Shown piece after piece: positions 23,721 to 37,100 of a stretch of 64,000 nt of DNA. Numbering within the stretch: the first letter of the stretch is position 1; each line of letters begins with the position of its first letter. The stretch spans positions 1,165,501-1,229,500 of the forward strand of contig CM076268.1 in assembly GCA_038380795.1 (NCBI GenBank). The letters are read 5' to 3'. This DNA is from Pyrocephalus nanus (taxonomy: Eukaryota > Chordata > Aves > Passeriformes > Tyrannidae). The translations under genes and the position numbers were made by a program. Below the pieces are notes generated by a model. It searched no databases, was not told the DNA's origin, and saw only the letters and a list, made by a program, of their open reading frames with translations.

Positions 23721-24654
23721 TTCCCATTCAGACAGGTCACCTATTCAAGTCCAACCTGAATCAAAAGCGAAAATGAGTCTTCTGTAGCTTTGGAATAATG
23801 AGATGAAGGGTCTCTCCACTGGGTTCATGTTTGACAGACAGCCCCATCACAAAAACAGCTGCTGTCAATTTTAGCTAAGGACAATGCAAGGTTGTAGGTC
23901 TGGCTAATTCAAATTATTTGTAATAAAAAACAATGTTATGCTATTTTTTTTGAACAAAAACCTATACCAGAAGAATATTTTTGCCACCCAACCATAAAAG
24001 CACAGAAAAACCATGCAAATTGGGTTTGTTAGCTGCTGGCTTGTGAATGGATCAGAGTGAGGCACAAAGCCCAGGCAGTGTCTGAGGAATCTGAGCCCTC
24101 AAAACTTTGTGGTGAGGGTCTCAACTGTGCAGGATTATCAGCTACCAGCAGAAGTGCCACCCCCTGCTTTCCCACACCAGCCACCTCCAGGGAAGCACCA
24201 TTTTCTTAAGGGCTTGCAGGCACATAGGATGGTATGAGATTCATCAATGCCACCTGTTCTCAGCCTATCTAAGGCCAAAATTAAGTTAAACCTTTGAGAA
24301 ATACCAAGAAAAGTCTGCATCCCAAACACCCTGCCATCTCAGAGCAGAGGTGCTGACAGCTCAGGTCTTGCCTGTCCCCAGACAAGACAGTGCATGTTCA
24401 AAGTGGATGCAGCAAAGAGACTGCTGAGCTGAGCCCTGTGCCCTGAGTGCTCTGCTCAGTGACTTCAGAGGCACAGCAGGAGAAAAGAAACCCCTGTAAA
24501 GCTGAGCCCTGTTTGAGCTCTGGGGTTCATGTCCCACAGCACGGTTCTCTGGCAGGAATGGGGGCTTTTTACTGAGCTGGTGCTGTTCTGCTAGATGATT
24601 TGCAAGTGCAAATCCTTCTTCCCCTCCTCCAACCTAGCTGTCCCTTTCTACTGT

Positions 24655-24860
24655 TATAAAAATGTTAGCACGACTGCCCCCCGATGAATTTCAGGAGTTT
24701 CAACACGTAATTTAAAAGCAGATATCGTTAGCAAGCATCTATTTGATCACCGGCAGCTGAAACAGTGAGAAGAGCAATCATTTAATAACAGTTAAGGTTA
24801 AATATATTGCTGCAGTTTATCATCATTCACTTCCCCTGAATGCATGACTTCAGGTAGGAA
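24655..24860. promoter_or_regulatory. Candidate conserved non-coding block
   Basis: Repeat-free and AT-rich, with CpGs at gcacgac, ccccccgatg, caacacg, atatcgttagc and tcaccggcagctg (an E-box CAGCTG follows the CpG). TTTAATAAC and TTAAATATA words follow. It has an enhancer-like composition; nothing further is shown. Confidence 0.22.
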
Positions 24861-25211
24861 AGGCTGAGAAGGACAGTGTGAATTAAGTGGTGTGGCAGAT
24901 AGAACCATCAGCAGCAGGCTTGAACATCAAACCAATCCAAAACAAGAGTCTGACAAACAATTCCAGGGGCTCATCAAACGGCATTAAAGTCCTCATAATA
25001 CCATCCTTTCATGTCTGTGATGTATTGGAGGCAGCTCTCGGGTAGTCCTTAATGGCCCACCTGCCACCACAGTGATATATGCACTGTATATTAAGGAAAT
25101 GAAACAGGAATTATGCACAATTCATCATTCCTCTTGCTTGTGTCACTGGGCAGGGAAGGCTGCAGCACGCTGTTGCTTCAAGATAAAACAGGAGTCTTAG
25201 TGCTGGATGGA

Positions 25212-25290
25212 TCTAGAATAGAACAGGACATTTCACTGGAAAGGGACCTGCAACCATCATCTGGTCCAGCTTCGTGCAGGGGCACCAGGC
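25212..25290 (-). mobile_element. CR1 LINE fragment (older subfamily), 3' end
   Basis: The sequence 'agaatagaacaggacatttc' then 'actggaaagggacctgcaac', then 'catcatctggtccagc', matches the CR1 3' end in reverse orientation. It is diverged and short. Confidence 0.7.
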
Positions 25291-27990
25291 CAAGCCAAGG
25301 AGAAGACACAAACCCAGAGAGACAAGGTCCATTTAGAAAACCACACTTCATGTCATGAAATAACAACCTGTTCCTTTCCCAGCTGTACTCCCTGGAGGCT
25401 GCCTTTGTCAAAGCCACCCCCCAAAACAAGCACCTTCCTACCCAGCCCCAAGGGGGATGCTGGAACAGTCAAGAGGTGGCCACTACTCTGACTCAGGGCC
25501 TTCCACACCCTGTGCTGGTTGGAGCAGGTTGTGGGTGCTCCAGCTCACTCCCTGCAGTGAGATAACTGAAGTACCTTGTACCACTAGAGAAGGGGGAGGA
25601 TTAAACACTAGACTGTAACTCAACATAGCTTTTGCAGTAGAACACCAGTGCACAATAACAAAGCAAAAATAACAGCCATGTCTGTCACCTCTGCTGCAGC
25701 AGGCAGCTTTTCAGTCCAGCTTTCCTGGGTAGTCATTTATAGCATCACAGAGCAGGTGGAAATCACTGCTGTTCTGATCTGGTGGCATTTTACACCCACT
25801 CCAGAGACAACCACTGTAAGGAGGTACAGAGAGGCAAATATAATAGTAGAGTCCCCTTTAGACAGACATTTGGCAGCATCTAGCTTACATCCTCACCATC
25901 ACAAACCTGCAAACAAAATCAGTCTGCCTGGGCAAACGTAATTGTGAGATGTTCTGGTGGGCTGACAGGAGAGAGGGATTGGTTTAGATGCTAACAAGCA
26001 CCCATCTGTGGCACAGAGCAGGTGATAATCCCCGCTCCAGCCTGCCATCCCTTCCCAGGTCAGCTCACCTTCTGCAGGTTTTCTCCCTCCCTGGGGAGCA
26101 GGGGAGGCAAACTCGCTCTTCCCAACAAATTTGCATCTGTCATTCAGAATCTATGTTTTCTCATTACAGAGCTGACAAAGTGACAGCAATAATTAATCTT
26201 ACTGTGTACAGAGCTGATGGATATCAAACAGAATTAAACTATTGTAATCAAGTTGGTCTGTTGCAGATGTGTGAAGTGCTACAGTTTATCAGATTCTGCA
26301 GGCACACAGTTTGATTCTGAATAACGAGAGAGGACAACACTGACAAGGCAGCAGAGAGCCAGCAGCACGATGCAGGATTTCATGAATGCCTTTTTTTTTA
26401 GCTCTCAAAAAGTGCCACACTTGTCAGGTGTACAAAAGATGCCACGACAAGTTAATGCCTGTCACACCCAGCTCTCCAGAGGATGCTGCAGGCTGGCTCC
26501 CTGGGGATATGCCCTGTGTCCCCATCAGCATGTGCCTGCACAGACCTCTCGTGCCACACCAGAACCTGGGCAGATGAAGGGTCCTGAAATCGAGTCATGG
26601 CAGTAAATGTGCAGATCTGTGAAGGTGAGAGAAGATGCTGCTTTGGGGGCTGCTGAAATAGAAGCAAATCTCAGCAAGGACAGTTATCTCTGTCAAAGGC
26701 TCTTGGTGATCGATGTCAGCTGCCATCACAGCAGGAGCAGGGAAAACCACAACATGAATATTTGATTCAATTAGGCCAACCTGAAGTCTCCACCAGAGCA
26801 TGCGACGCAGGGTGTGAGATGGCAGGGCTTGTCTTTCACCAAGGATTACATCTTTGTCTCGCTTCACCAGTTGCTTTTCTTCTTCAGCTGGAATCATAAC
26901 AAGAGGCAGGGCTGGTCAGTGCCAGGGACATCTGGCACCCTGTGCCAGCTCAGCCCCCTCCCCAGCGTGCTCCCCTCAGTCCTGAGGTGCAGGCACTGAA
27001 AATGGGCCGAGGGCACCTGCAGCACAACCAGACAGGCTGAGCTGACCCTGCCTGCAAAACCAGACAGCCCTGCCCTGCTCACCCCACCCCACTCAGGTCT
27101 GTCCATTCCTGCCCCCCTTTCTTGGTGCTGGCCCTTACACTGACCCCCAACCTCCTCCGAGCTGATTCTGAGCACTGAGCAGGCAGATGTCAAATCTGGG
27201 GGATAAAACCAAGGGAGGCTTCCTATGGCACAGCCAGTACGAGGCAAAGGGACCAGAACATGAGTGAGGGTGCCAGAAAGGGGGAAAGAGACACCACCCC
27301 TGTGGCAACACTAAGGAACTGGGTCAGGTCTCCCAACAGCCAGGGAAGATGTTGCACTCAGAAGGTTCAGGTGCAATCAGGCCTTTATTTGATGCACCTC
27401 AGGCAGCTGAAACAGCCTGGAGATTGTCTCCACTGAATTTTCTAACCCCTTGGTATTTATTCCCTTTTCACTCACGATGCTCCCCATCTAACCTGGATGA
27501 TGAATATCCTGCACTCGAGCCTGCTCTTCATCCCCTGCAGAGAACTGAGCTGCTGTGCCTCCCTTGGGCACTGTGTGCTGGTAACAAACCAAGCTGCATG
27601 TTTGCTTGCAAAGAATAACCTGGAGGGAATGGCTTGTTTTCATTAGCAGCCTGGTCCATTGTTCAGCACAGATCCTAAACCTGAAGGGTGCAGCTCAACC
27701 TGCCCACTCAGACTCCCATTTCAAAGACTTTTCTTCCAGACTAGCCAGTCTTTTCCAGCAGATGCCACCAGAATAGGAATCCCGTGGTACCTCAAGCAAC
27801 TCCACAGATCATCTCAGTCAGCTCCTCCTGCCCCAAAGTGCTTCCCCAAAGAGGGACATGTTCACCTGTCCTGCTGGGCCCTCCTCCCACAGCGTGAAAA
27901 TCGGTGTTTCTGATCAGCTGAGGCAGTGAAAGCAAGCACGAGTGGGTCAGACAGGACACCTGATGTTCCCTCCCTAAGGAATAAATGTCT
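25291..27990. other. Intergenic, no gene recognised
   Basis: This is mixed-composition DNA, GC-richer at 26900-27200. I recognise no exon, RNA gene or repeat family. Open frames of up to 117 codons lack family features. Confidence 0.5.
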
Positions 27991-27991
27991 C

Positions 27992-28050
27992 TTTTAGGGC
28001 TGGGAGAGACCTTCTGGATTGCTAAGACTCACTCCTGCCATCACAAATAG
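27992..28050 (-). mobile_element. Probable old CR1 LINE 3' end
   Basis: The sequence 'ttagggctgggagagacctt' then 'ctggattgctaagactcact' resembles the reverse-oriented CR1 terminus (tagg-ctgg-agagacc-tctgga-atcaagtcca). It is short and diverged, hence only moderate confidence. Confidence 0.5.
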
Positions 28051-28070
28051 GTATTCCCTGTAAAATTGCA

Positions 28071-31000
28071 CATAAATTGATCAAACTCTGATTAATTCTG
28101 TTGTAACTGTTGTAAGGCCATACTCCCCTAATACCTAAAAGCTCTCTGTCAACCCTAGCCTCTGGTCCTTTTGCAGCTGGTTTATACTAATTTTCTCTGT
28201 TTACCTCCTATCAATTCCATTGGCTGACTCCTTGACCTCACATTATTCAGTGTTTCACTGTGTTCCTTCATGCTCCAACACTGCCAAAAGGAAGTGCAAA
28301 CACAGGAGAACATATTCAAGAGCAGCAGAAAGGGTCACACAGCTTTAAACAATTAGGGAGGGATGGGCAAAAAGGTAGGGAATAGCCCACAGCTGAACAC
28401 TGCAGCTTTCTACATAATAAACAAACAAAGAGGCACTAGAAAAATGGACCTATGGCTTTGAAATGAAACAAGATTCTCCATGCAAATGGAACAGCATTAA
28501 CAACCTCATACAATGGCCACTTCTGTGTCAGAGCTGTATCAGTGTGGCTAAACAAACACAGCTGGAGAACTGGCTTTGGGGAACAAGGAAGACTTGACAA
28601 AAAGAAACTCAGTTGCTGGAAAGAGTCAAATAGGCAAATTCAGTGTTCTTGGAATAACATGGTAGAACCCACCGGGTAGTCCTGGTAAATTAGATCTGGG
28701 AAGTTATCTCTGCTTTCTCTGCTCTGCAGGGGGAAAATGCACCTGAAGAGTTCATGACTTGCCTCTAAGCAAACAGGGGCTGGTTTTAGGGAGAAGGACC
28801 GAGGTTCAGAAGCTGGGCAGGGCCCAGGTTGGTGCCATCCAGGAAGGTGCTGAGCTGTGTAAGACAGCAGCAAACAAGGCTTCCCCTTTTCAGGGCTTTA
28901 CTCCTGCAGAGAAAGTCATTCTCTATTCCTGTACCTCCAACTAACATCAGCCCTCTTCCCAAAATTACCAGCGTGGTCAGCACACAAGAGCAGTTGAAAG
29001 GGAGGCAGAGGGCTCTTAGAACAGCTCAATTCTTGTGACACTCTCAAGGTCACCTTTCTTGGCTTTCAAGACACTTGTTTGTGACACCTCCTCTCTCAAT
29101 AACCAAGATTCAAAGTTTCCAAAGTCTTTTAGGGAAAAATCTCCTAAAATGTAATCACACAATTGTATCCCATAATGGCCTTTCAGAGGACATCCTGAAC
29201 TCAGGCAATGGGAAACATCTTCACAGGCAACCAGCAAAGAGGTAACAACAAAGAACCATTATGTAAACTATCGGGCTTTCATGTGGCAACATCAAAGAGT
29301 TTATTTACATTTTGCAGGACTGGAAAACAGGCCAGAAAGTGTCATGAAAAGTTCCAGCTCATCTGAGAGCAAGCACAAAAGCTTCATGTGCAGTTCTACC
29401 ATTCTTTCTAAGCTGAAAATGATTAAAAGCCTTGTGATGAATTCCATAAGTACAAACCCAGGAGGAGATGGGGTCTAACCACACTGCACATAATCTACAG
29501 AGGTATGACTTGGTTTAGAGAAATTCTTGGGAACAAATCAAGCCAATGTCTTTTCTAGGTTTAAAAAAGTTTGAGCATTTTTGAAGCTGTGCTGGAAAAC
29601 TCAAAAATTGATTTCTTTGAATTATTACTTAAAATCAGAAAAGCTTAGGTTTTAGCAGCTGAAATACACTCTTTTCCATATTTTTTCCTCAAATAAAATC
29701 TGAAACAATCTGCAAAAATGGTATTATGAGTGCAATTTCCATTTTTGTTGAAGCTTTTGCCGGTGAAAACTCTGGCAAAGATGTTTTGCTGTTGCTGGCA
29801 CTTCTGCTCCTTTGTAAAATTCAGGTGAGTCACTAAAGACAGGCAATTAATGGTCTCTTTATTGCACTGTATATTAATCTCTTGTTTCAAGGCACTGCTG
29901 GTTTTCACCAACCCAAGAGGTTCAAGAGTTAAGTGAGCAGAGGATCAGACCTTACTCACTCCCAGAAGCAGGAGATGACATGGGTTTTTCCTGGCAGAAG
30001 CATGCTTGGCCACTCATTTTCCCATTTTCAGAACAACATATTCTGTTCTATGTCCAAGAAATGCTTAGGCCAATGCAATCCTTTTTAGCTTTTTTATTTT
30101 AGGCTTTTGTGGGAAGATGAAAAAGTTGGGGGTATCAATGCACAAGCATTTCCTCACACGTCCCTGGTTCAGTCAGGTAACCAAAAAATCAATTCTTGAC
30201 CCGTTTCTAATGCTCAGGGTCACTAAATGTGAAACACATTCCTTTTCAGTAAGTCATTCTTAATAAAAGACACAAAACTCAGTGAACAAATGGCTTTTGT
30301 GGAGATCTGGAGACACACAAATTGAAATTAAACTGCTGTCCAGCATTTCTTTCTCTCTATAAAAGACAGATATTGAAGGGGAATTGTTTTCTAGAAGTTA
30401 ATGCATGTGGGTTAAATTGTTCAGTAGGTTTTATGATGGTTTTGCTATCTGTTCAGCAAAAGTAGCATTTTATCACAGCAATTTCTTTACAGAGAATGGA
30501 CATATTTCAATTAAACATTTTGCTAATCATCACTATTAAGGGGTTGGTTTAATAAACAGGTGAGAGCAGATGAATGGTTTCTCTCTCAATGTCCAATTTT
30601 CTAGAAATCCTTATTTCACAGGAGGGCACTTACTTTGCTGCAGAGAGAGAGGAAGGCAGCAGGGTGAGCAGGTTCCTTGCTGCTCTGACATTTTCTTCTC
30701 TGTAGTCACTCAGTTCCCACCATGTCTGCAATGAGAAAAGTCTGGGTCTTTACACAGCACCAATCAGCACAGTCTGATTTTCACCACAGGGACCCTCTTG
30801 CATTCATCACAGAACAATTTAATAGTGACACCAAAAATGAAGTAAAGCTTTTCAGCACACAGGTACAGAGAGAAGTCACTCCTCTCCTGCTTTGGTTGAC
30901 CAAACAAGGTGACCGAGTTCCTCTCCCCTCTCCAAAACCCAAGGCATGCTTCATTTCAAGGGTTTGGGAGCTATTTCCACTGTTTCCTCACAGTTGGCTG

Positions 31001-32230
31001 CTCTGGAAGTTCTCCTCCAGCACAGCTAACCCAGCAATCCTGAGCACCTCCTGCTCCCCATCACGTCACTCACCTACCAGCCCCACAGCTCCCAGCACAG
31101 GCAGCCACTGCTCTGCCTATTTTTCTGATCACTCAGGACATAAATCCCCTGCACAACAACAGGGCTTTGCAGAGCTGCAGTGGTCCCAAGTCCTGTGCCA
31201 GTGCCCTGAAGGCAGCAAGTGAGGGGATGCTCAGGGGAGGGAGATGTAGCATCAACAGACACAGCCCCTGCACCTCCCACTGCCAGCCCTCACACCCAGC
31301 TCAGCCTCCTCTGCCTGTCAGCTTTTCTTTTTGCTTTTGGAAGGTTTCATACTGCCAGCATCTCTAGGGAGCTGCTGGCCAGGTCTTGGAGCTTGGATCA
31401 GGAGCTGCAGAACCTGAGGCAGCCACGCAAGTTGTCCACAGCCAGACATCCCACAGAGCTGTCCCTCCACACAGGCTCAGGAACAGCTTCCAGACACATT
31501 CCCTCCATTTGAGGGTTACATGTGCATTTCCAGGAGTGATTTTCTAATGCCTCCTGATATTAGGAGGCACAGAGCTGACATGAGAGAATTAACCTGGAAG
31601 TCTGAGCAGAGATTTACAGGGTGGGAGGAGACCCAGCCCAATTTCTTGCTGTAGTGCCATCCACCCCCTGTGCTCACCTGTAGCTCTCTCCAGGACACCC
31701 CTGTGGCTGCACAAAGACGTGGCTTTCCCTCACCCCCAGGCACACACACATGCACACACTCAGGATGGAGCTGGAGTTGTAACTCCATCCTATGGCTTTG
31801 TCACAGCTGTCCCCAGTTCAGGAAAAAGAGCTGTGAAACTCCTCTTCCATTTTGAGCTAACCACTGAGCAGTGTGATAATTTTCTGGGTCAGCATCCCAG
31901 GATTTTCCCTTTCCTAGCATGCTGTTCAGTACTCTCCACTCTTTGACATCATGTGCAACTTCTATAGCAAGAAAGTGCTTAAACCTCTCTGAAGTCATTT
32001 CTTTCTTCCTTTGTGACTGGAGCCCTGGACAGTCTGTTGTGCTTCAGCCCCTGTGCTATATTTAACCACCTTGTTCATTCTTCCTCTCATCTACAGCTTG
32101 GCTAAAAGGAAGAAACTGCAGCCATGAATAAAACACCAGAAAGAAAGTTTTCCGTGGTAGTTCTGGCACCCTTTCCAAGGCAAGCACACTCTGGTTTTGT
32201 TCTATCCACAGGATGCAGCCACAGCACAGT
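28071..32230. other. Intergenic, no gene recognised
   Basis: Positions 28071-30700 are AT-rich; 30900-31800 are GC-richer with a 166-codon chance frame (30722-31222) that has no recognisable domain. I could name no repeat family. Confidence 0.5.
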
Positions 32231-32306
32231 GAAGAAGAAGAAGAAGAAGAAGAAGAAGAAGAAGAAGAAGAAGAAGAAGAAGAAGAAGAAGAAGAAGAAG
32301 AAGAAG
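32231..32306. repeat. (GAA)n trinucleotide microsatellite, about 25 uninterrupted copies
   Basis: Seventy-six bases of perfect GAA/AAG repeat with no interruption. Perfect purity implies recent expansion and probable length polymorphism. GAA/TTC tracts of this type can form triplex DNA. The poly-Glu and poly-Lys frames across it are artefacts. Confidence 0.97.
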
Positions 32307-33785
32307 GTGAGTTAGGGCTGCCTGGCTCTCACACTGAGCAGTGCTTGTCCTGCCTCAGCTGTATGATGTGGATACAGCCCTCACCATCCCATCCACAAAA
32401 CAAGCAACAGCCTCAATTCACAGAAGCACAACCCTGAAATGTCTCATGCACAAGAATTAGATATCTTTGGGGTTTGTCTCAGTACCAATCTTCAGCATCT
32501 CTACAGTTTATTTAATACTGTTTAGTTCATGTTCAGCAGAGGCTTCTTCTCCTGAGGCCTATAGAGAGTGCATTGGGAGATCAGCTTTTCCAGCTGTCTG
32601 TGCCTAAAATGAACCATCTCCCTACATGCAAATGCCCATGAAAATAAATAATCTGATCTTGAGAACTGTGCTAGATTCAGGTAATTTTTAATGACCTGGG
32701 GACAAAAGGTGCCGATTCTGTCTCTGTTCAGTTGGGTTTCTACACATGACATTTTTATTTTCTGTTTAACCGGAGTGCAGACAACTGAGAGGCTCCTGGT
32801 TTAGACTTTGTAATGTTAGTGCAGCTGTGGGGGTGACAGCTCAGGAAGCAGACACCAGCACAGGCACGTGCTCACAACACAAACTTTCAGATAAGCCTAA
32901 ATTCACCAAAACATCATGTGCTGAAGAACTTCATCAGTAGCCACATTTTTAAACAATTTAATCTGCTCTATTTCATGCATTTCTCTTGGTGACAGCAAAA
33001 CCTCATGCAAATCTGCTGCCTGTTCCCAGCAATGGAAGGGGCTCACATACATGCTGGCAGCAAATAACGAATTTCACATTTGGCTCCGAGACTTAAATGA
33101 ACTGAACTTAAAACTCACCTACAAAAGCATGGACCACACACTGACAAAGTCCCCATTCCTAATTTTCCAATCAAGAGCTGCCTCTACCCTGGATCTAGAC
33201 TCTTTCTGATTTTTCCTCAAATCTGGAACTGATGCCAAAACCACAGATGAGACAAAAGCACCAATACTTGCTTAGCATCCAGTTAAAGCAGGAGCAAACT
33301 CTTAAACTTCGGATTGCTCTGACAAATGTGCTAGGAAAAAGGTGAGATGGGAGAAACTGAAGCCTTTAGCCTGTGACATCCTGCTCCCAGCAGGGATTGC
33401 CATCACAGACAGATGCTCCACATCCCCAAGCCCTCTTACTGACCTTCCTTCCGATGGCAGCAGCAATGATGTTCTCTGCACTCTTGGCAGGGAGGACTGG
33501 TGGGAAATGATGCCTCCAGCCACCACCCAAGAGCCTTCCCTATTCCCATTGCCCCTGTGATAAATAAGGGAGGTGTGGGAAGGGCAGTTGCCTTGCACTG
33601 GGCTTTGCACCAGGCAGGAGGGAGGCTGGAGCAAGGCCAACCCCCTCATTGTTCTACGAGGCTGCTCCCAAAGGCTCTTTTTTTTATTATTGTTTTGTGT
33701 CCTCTTTGTTCCACCAGACCCACTCTAAACAGGCATTTTGTTTGCCATTAATGAAATCTGCTTCAATTTCAAAAGTTCTGCTGGC
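32307..33785. other. Intergenic, no gene recognised
   Basis: This is unremarkable non-coding sequence. I can support no repeat family or exon. Confidence 0.5.
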
Positions 33786-33789
33786 AGGC

Positions 33790-34190
33790 TGTAATCTCAG
33801 TCCCAGTCCAATTTAAATATCTGTTGTTTTGGTGGTGGACTTCTGGACTGCATCCCCCTCGCTCAATGCCAAAGACATAACGGAGCGAATTTCACCCACC
33901 GTTAGGAGCCATCTGGCTGTGCTGCTCTGAAGAGCGAGGCAGATAAGGAGCTGTATGATACCCGTGTAAGGCAATTTGCTGGCCTGTTTATCACACCTGA
34001 CTCTGGGGTGCACAGCTTTATTTTGATTTGATAAAAAGCACAGGAGTGCAGCTGCAGCTCGCTGCTGCTTCACTGAGCCGACAGATGGGCATCACTGCGA
34101 GGGAGCCACATGGCATTTTTTTGTTAAACTCAGCTCATTAGGTTTTATCTGCAATATGTTGCTGTACTGGCAGGAAACCTTTCAGCGGGC
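33790..34190. promoter_or_regulatory. Candidate conserved regulatory element (E-box, GATA, T-box motifs)
   Basis: A repeat-free block with retained CpGs (ccctcgctc, ataacggagcgaat, caccgttag, gaagagcgagg, tacccgtg, gagccgac, ctgcgaggg). It has a CATCTG E-box (33910-33915), AGATAAG (33943-33949), a T-box half-site TCACACCT (33991-33998) and a CAGCTG E-box (34049-34054). Of all blocks in the flank, this one looks most enhancer-like to me. It is non-coding in all frames beyond 100 codons. Function is inferred. Confidence 0.35.
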
Positions 34191-37100
34191 AGAAACATTA
34201 GCCAAAGTTTGTCAACAGATATAGGGAAGATCCTGTTGTGGAAGGATGTGTGCTGGGGCAGGGGTGGGCAGTGATTGCCTCTCGATGCTCACAAGTCAAC
34301 TCTTCAAACTTTTTTTCATCTCTCTCCATGATTTGTGCCATAATGGCAGTCCTGGCCTGCATATTAATAGAGCTGCTATTCACAGCTTGCAATTGCTGGG
34401 GCATTTCAAGACAGTTCACAAAATCACTTCATCTGAATAGGTGCAGAAAAGTTTGTCAGCAAAACCTGGGAAGTGGGAATTTTTCCTTGCCTCTGACACA
34501 TAACATTTCTGTAATGGTGAAAAGTGCCTTTCTAAGCTGAGAACCACATCTTTTGCAGGCTGCAGTATTTTGAGATAGGTTGGGTTGTAAGCAGCCCTTT
34601 CCCATCGTGGGTCACCCAGTTGAATTTCAACAGGCCAGTTTAACTTTGAGAGAAAAATTAACCCAACTGGCACATTTGGAAAGCAAACCAATGTATTCTC
34701 AATTCACAGAAGAAATATCAGGAACTTTGAGAAGTTTCTCCTCAAGGAAAGGAATGGAAGGGGCTGCTCTGGGAGCTCCCAGGATCTCAACACCTGCTCA
34801 TGTGGGAGTGCCAGTACCAACCATCAGGACCAGGAGCTCTCACAGGCCCTGCTGACACACAAAGATGCACCTGCTCAACAAAGGCCACTGAAGTGGCCAG
34901 GAGGCAACAGCACCCACACCTTAGTCCAGGTCAGACCTGTTCTTTCAAACCAACAGTACTGACCACTCCCATTTTCCTATGGGTGATGCCCACAAAGTGG
35001 TCTGGGAGCACGTGCTCTGGATTCCTCTTGGGGGAAACTCAACCACAAGATGAGCTGCAATAACGCCCCTCGGTCGAAACCAATCAGAAACAACCCCCCA
35101 GAAACACACACAGTATGGGCATCAGGGCCTCAGCACCATCTCACCCTCCACCAGATAACTTGCTAAAGCAAATGCATTGAAAAAATCTCTCTTTGTTTTA
35201 ATTTACAGGTGGTAAATTTAATTTTACGTCGAGGGTTTTAATTTACTTTAAACTCGAACTAAATCGAATCAAACTCAACCAAAATTTAATAACTCCAGCT
35301 TAAATCAAAGTGGGAATATCCACTCAATTTTCTGGGTACTCTCAATTTACCAGCCTAATAAGATATTTTGAATTAAATCAAACCAACTCAGAATCTAAAT
35401 GTAACCTTAGTATCTGCAAAAGAAAACATTTTTCCGTGGCACTGCGAGCTGAGCTATGTTTTCCATTAGTGGAAAATGTGATCACATTCTGAGACACTTT
35501 GTATTTTTATACTGGCCTTTATTTTTAGCTGTTTCTGTGTTGGAGCAGTACCCATTATCTCACCATAATTAAAGGTCACTGCTCCTGTTGCTATCTATAG
35601 CCATAAAACCTCATGGTAGGCTGCCATATCTCGACCCAGAATTTACAGATGCATCTTAGATCACACATTTCCCCTCTCTCTCCTGTTGCCTGGCCCGTGT
35701 GCACATCCCAGACACCCTCCAGGTCCCAGCCACTGTGGGAGTGTCTCTGGAGGATGCTGTGCAAGGATGTTCTGGGTGTCTCTGCACAGCTGGGACCATC
35801 CCTGCTACCAATCCCTTATCCAGGGTTCAAGGAAGCTCCCACGGCAGGGAACGTGCCAGCCCTGCTGTCAGGTCACCAGGGAAGCCCTGAGCCCTCGCTC
35901 CCTGCAAGGGGAGCAGCTGCAGAGCTGGATGGGGCAGGGAGAGCTGCTGCCATCAGCAATCAGGGTCCTCCTCCCGCCCTGGCACCCGTGGGAACCACCG
36001 ACTTAAACCAAAATCCCTTTCTGGCTGATTTGCTTTTTTGCTTGATTCCTGCAGGGCAGCCAGCAGAGTGGAATGCTAACCCCTAAGTAAAGTTCACTGG
36101 CATTGCTGTAACTCAAATAAAGAATACCTTGGACTTGCAGCCAGCTTCCTCTGGCCTTACTTCACTGCCACACAGCCAGACCTTATTGCACAATGGGTAA
36201 ATGGACTCTGGGAAAGCAAAAGGTGGTTTCATGTGCAGGAGAGAATAGCTGGAAAGTTTGCTCTATGCTTTTGACCTTTTTGTTGTCATGATGATTTGAA
36301 TTGTCTAACCAACAGTGCAACAGAGACTGCAAGATAAAAGATCCATTTATGCCTTCAGAAATAGTCTTATTTCCCAGTAGTCCATAAACTCCACTCATTT
36401 CAACAACAGACAGTTTCCTCCATCTCAAGCACTAGAAATTTTTCTGTCCTTTTAAATTTCAGTCTTGCTGGAGAAAAAAAAAAAAAAAAAAACACAACCA
36501 ATATCTAGTCACACATGAAAGAGATAAGCTCCATGGTAATTGAACTGCAGAGACTCTGCTCTCCACATTCTGCCCGAGAGCCTGGCTGGATATTGCCTGT
36601 CAAGGGCAGAAAGGGGAATGGCTTTTCCTGATAACCATTGTACATACAGGTCCTACAGGAAAAAAGGCAAAGGGCTATCAGCGTGGTGGGAGGGAGCAGG
36701 AAGAAGCGATGGCAGGCTTGACTTTGGGAAAACACCCCCAGGTTTTACTGGAGGAAGGGTCTGTGTAAAGAATTGGGTCTCAACTCTGCTGAATGTAAGA
36801 AAAATCTTCTGGTATCCAAGTTTAATTGATATTCATGAAAATGTATGAGATTAATGTACTCACTTGGCACTGCCCTTCAACCTTGTAATGAAAGCAGTCA
36901 GGTCTGAGAGGAGGTGGCAGAGAATAAAGAGGAACAGGAAAAAGAGATGTGAACCAGGGAAGAGGAATAAGCAAACTGCACCTCTGTCTGTGCTGTCCAC
37001 TGTACCCTGAACCTTCTGGACAGCCTGTCTCACCCACCTCCCCCTGGCAATCTGCACGTGTCCAGGCAACCAGAGCTCCCTCCTTCTTCATCAGCACCTC

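Noticed and set aside
30722..31222. 166-codon plus-strand frame
   Set aside because: Ser/Pro-rich, no recognisable domain, overlapped by frames of similar length on the other strand.
32340..32410. Possible second MIR-like fragment beside the GAA repeat
   Set aside because: Only the word 'cctcagctgtatgatgtgga' resembles MIR; too short and no B-box.
32124..32437. Frames with long poly-Lys or poly-Glu
   Set aside because: Direct translations of the GAA microsatellite.
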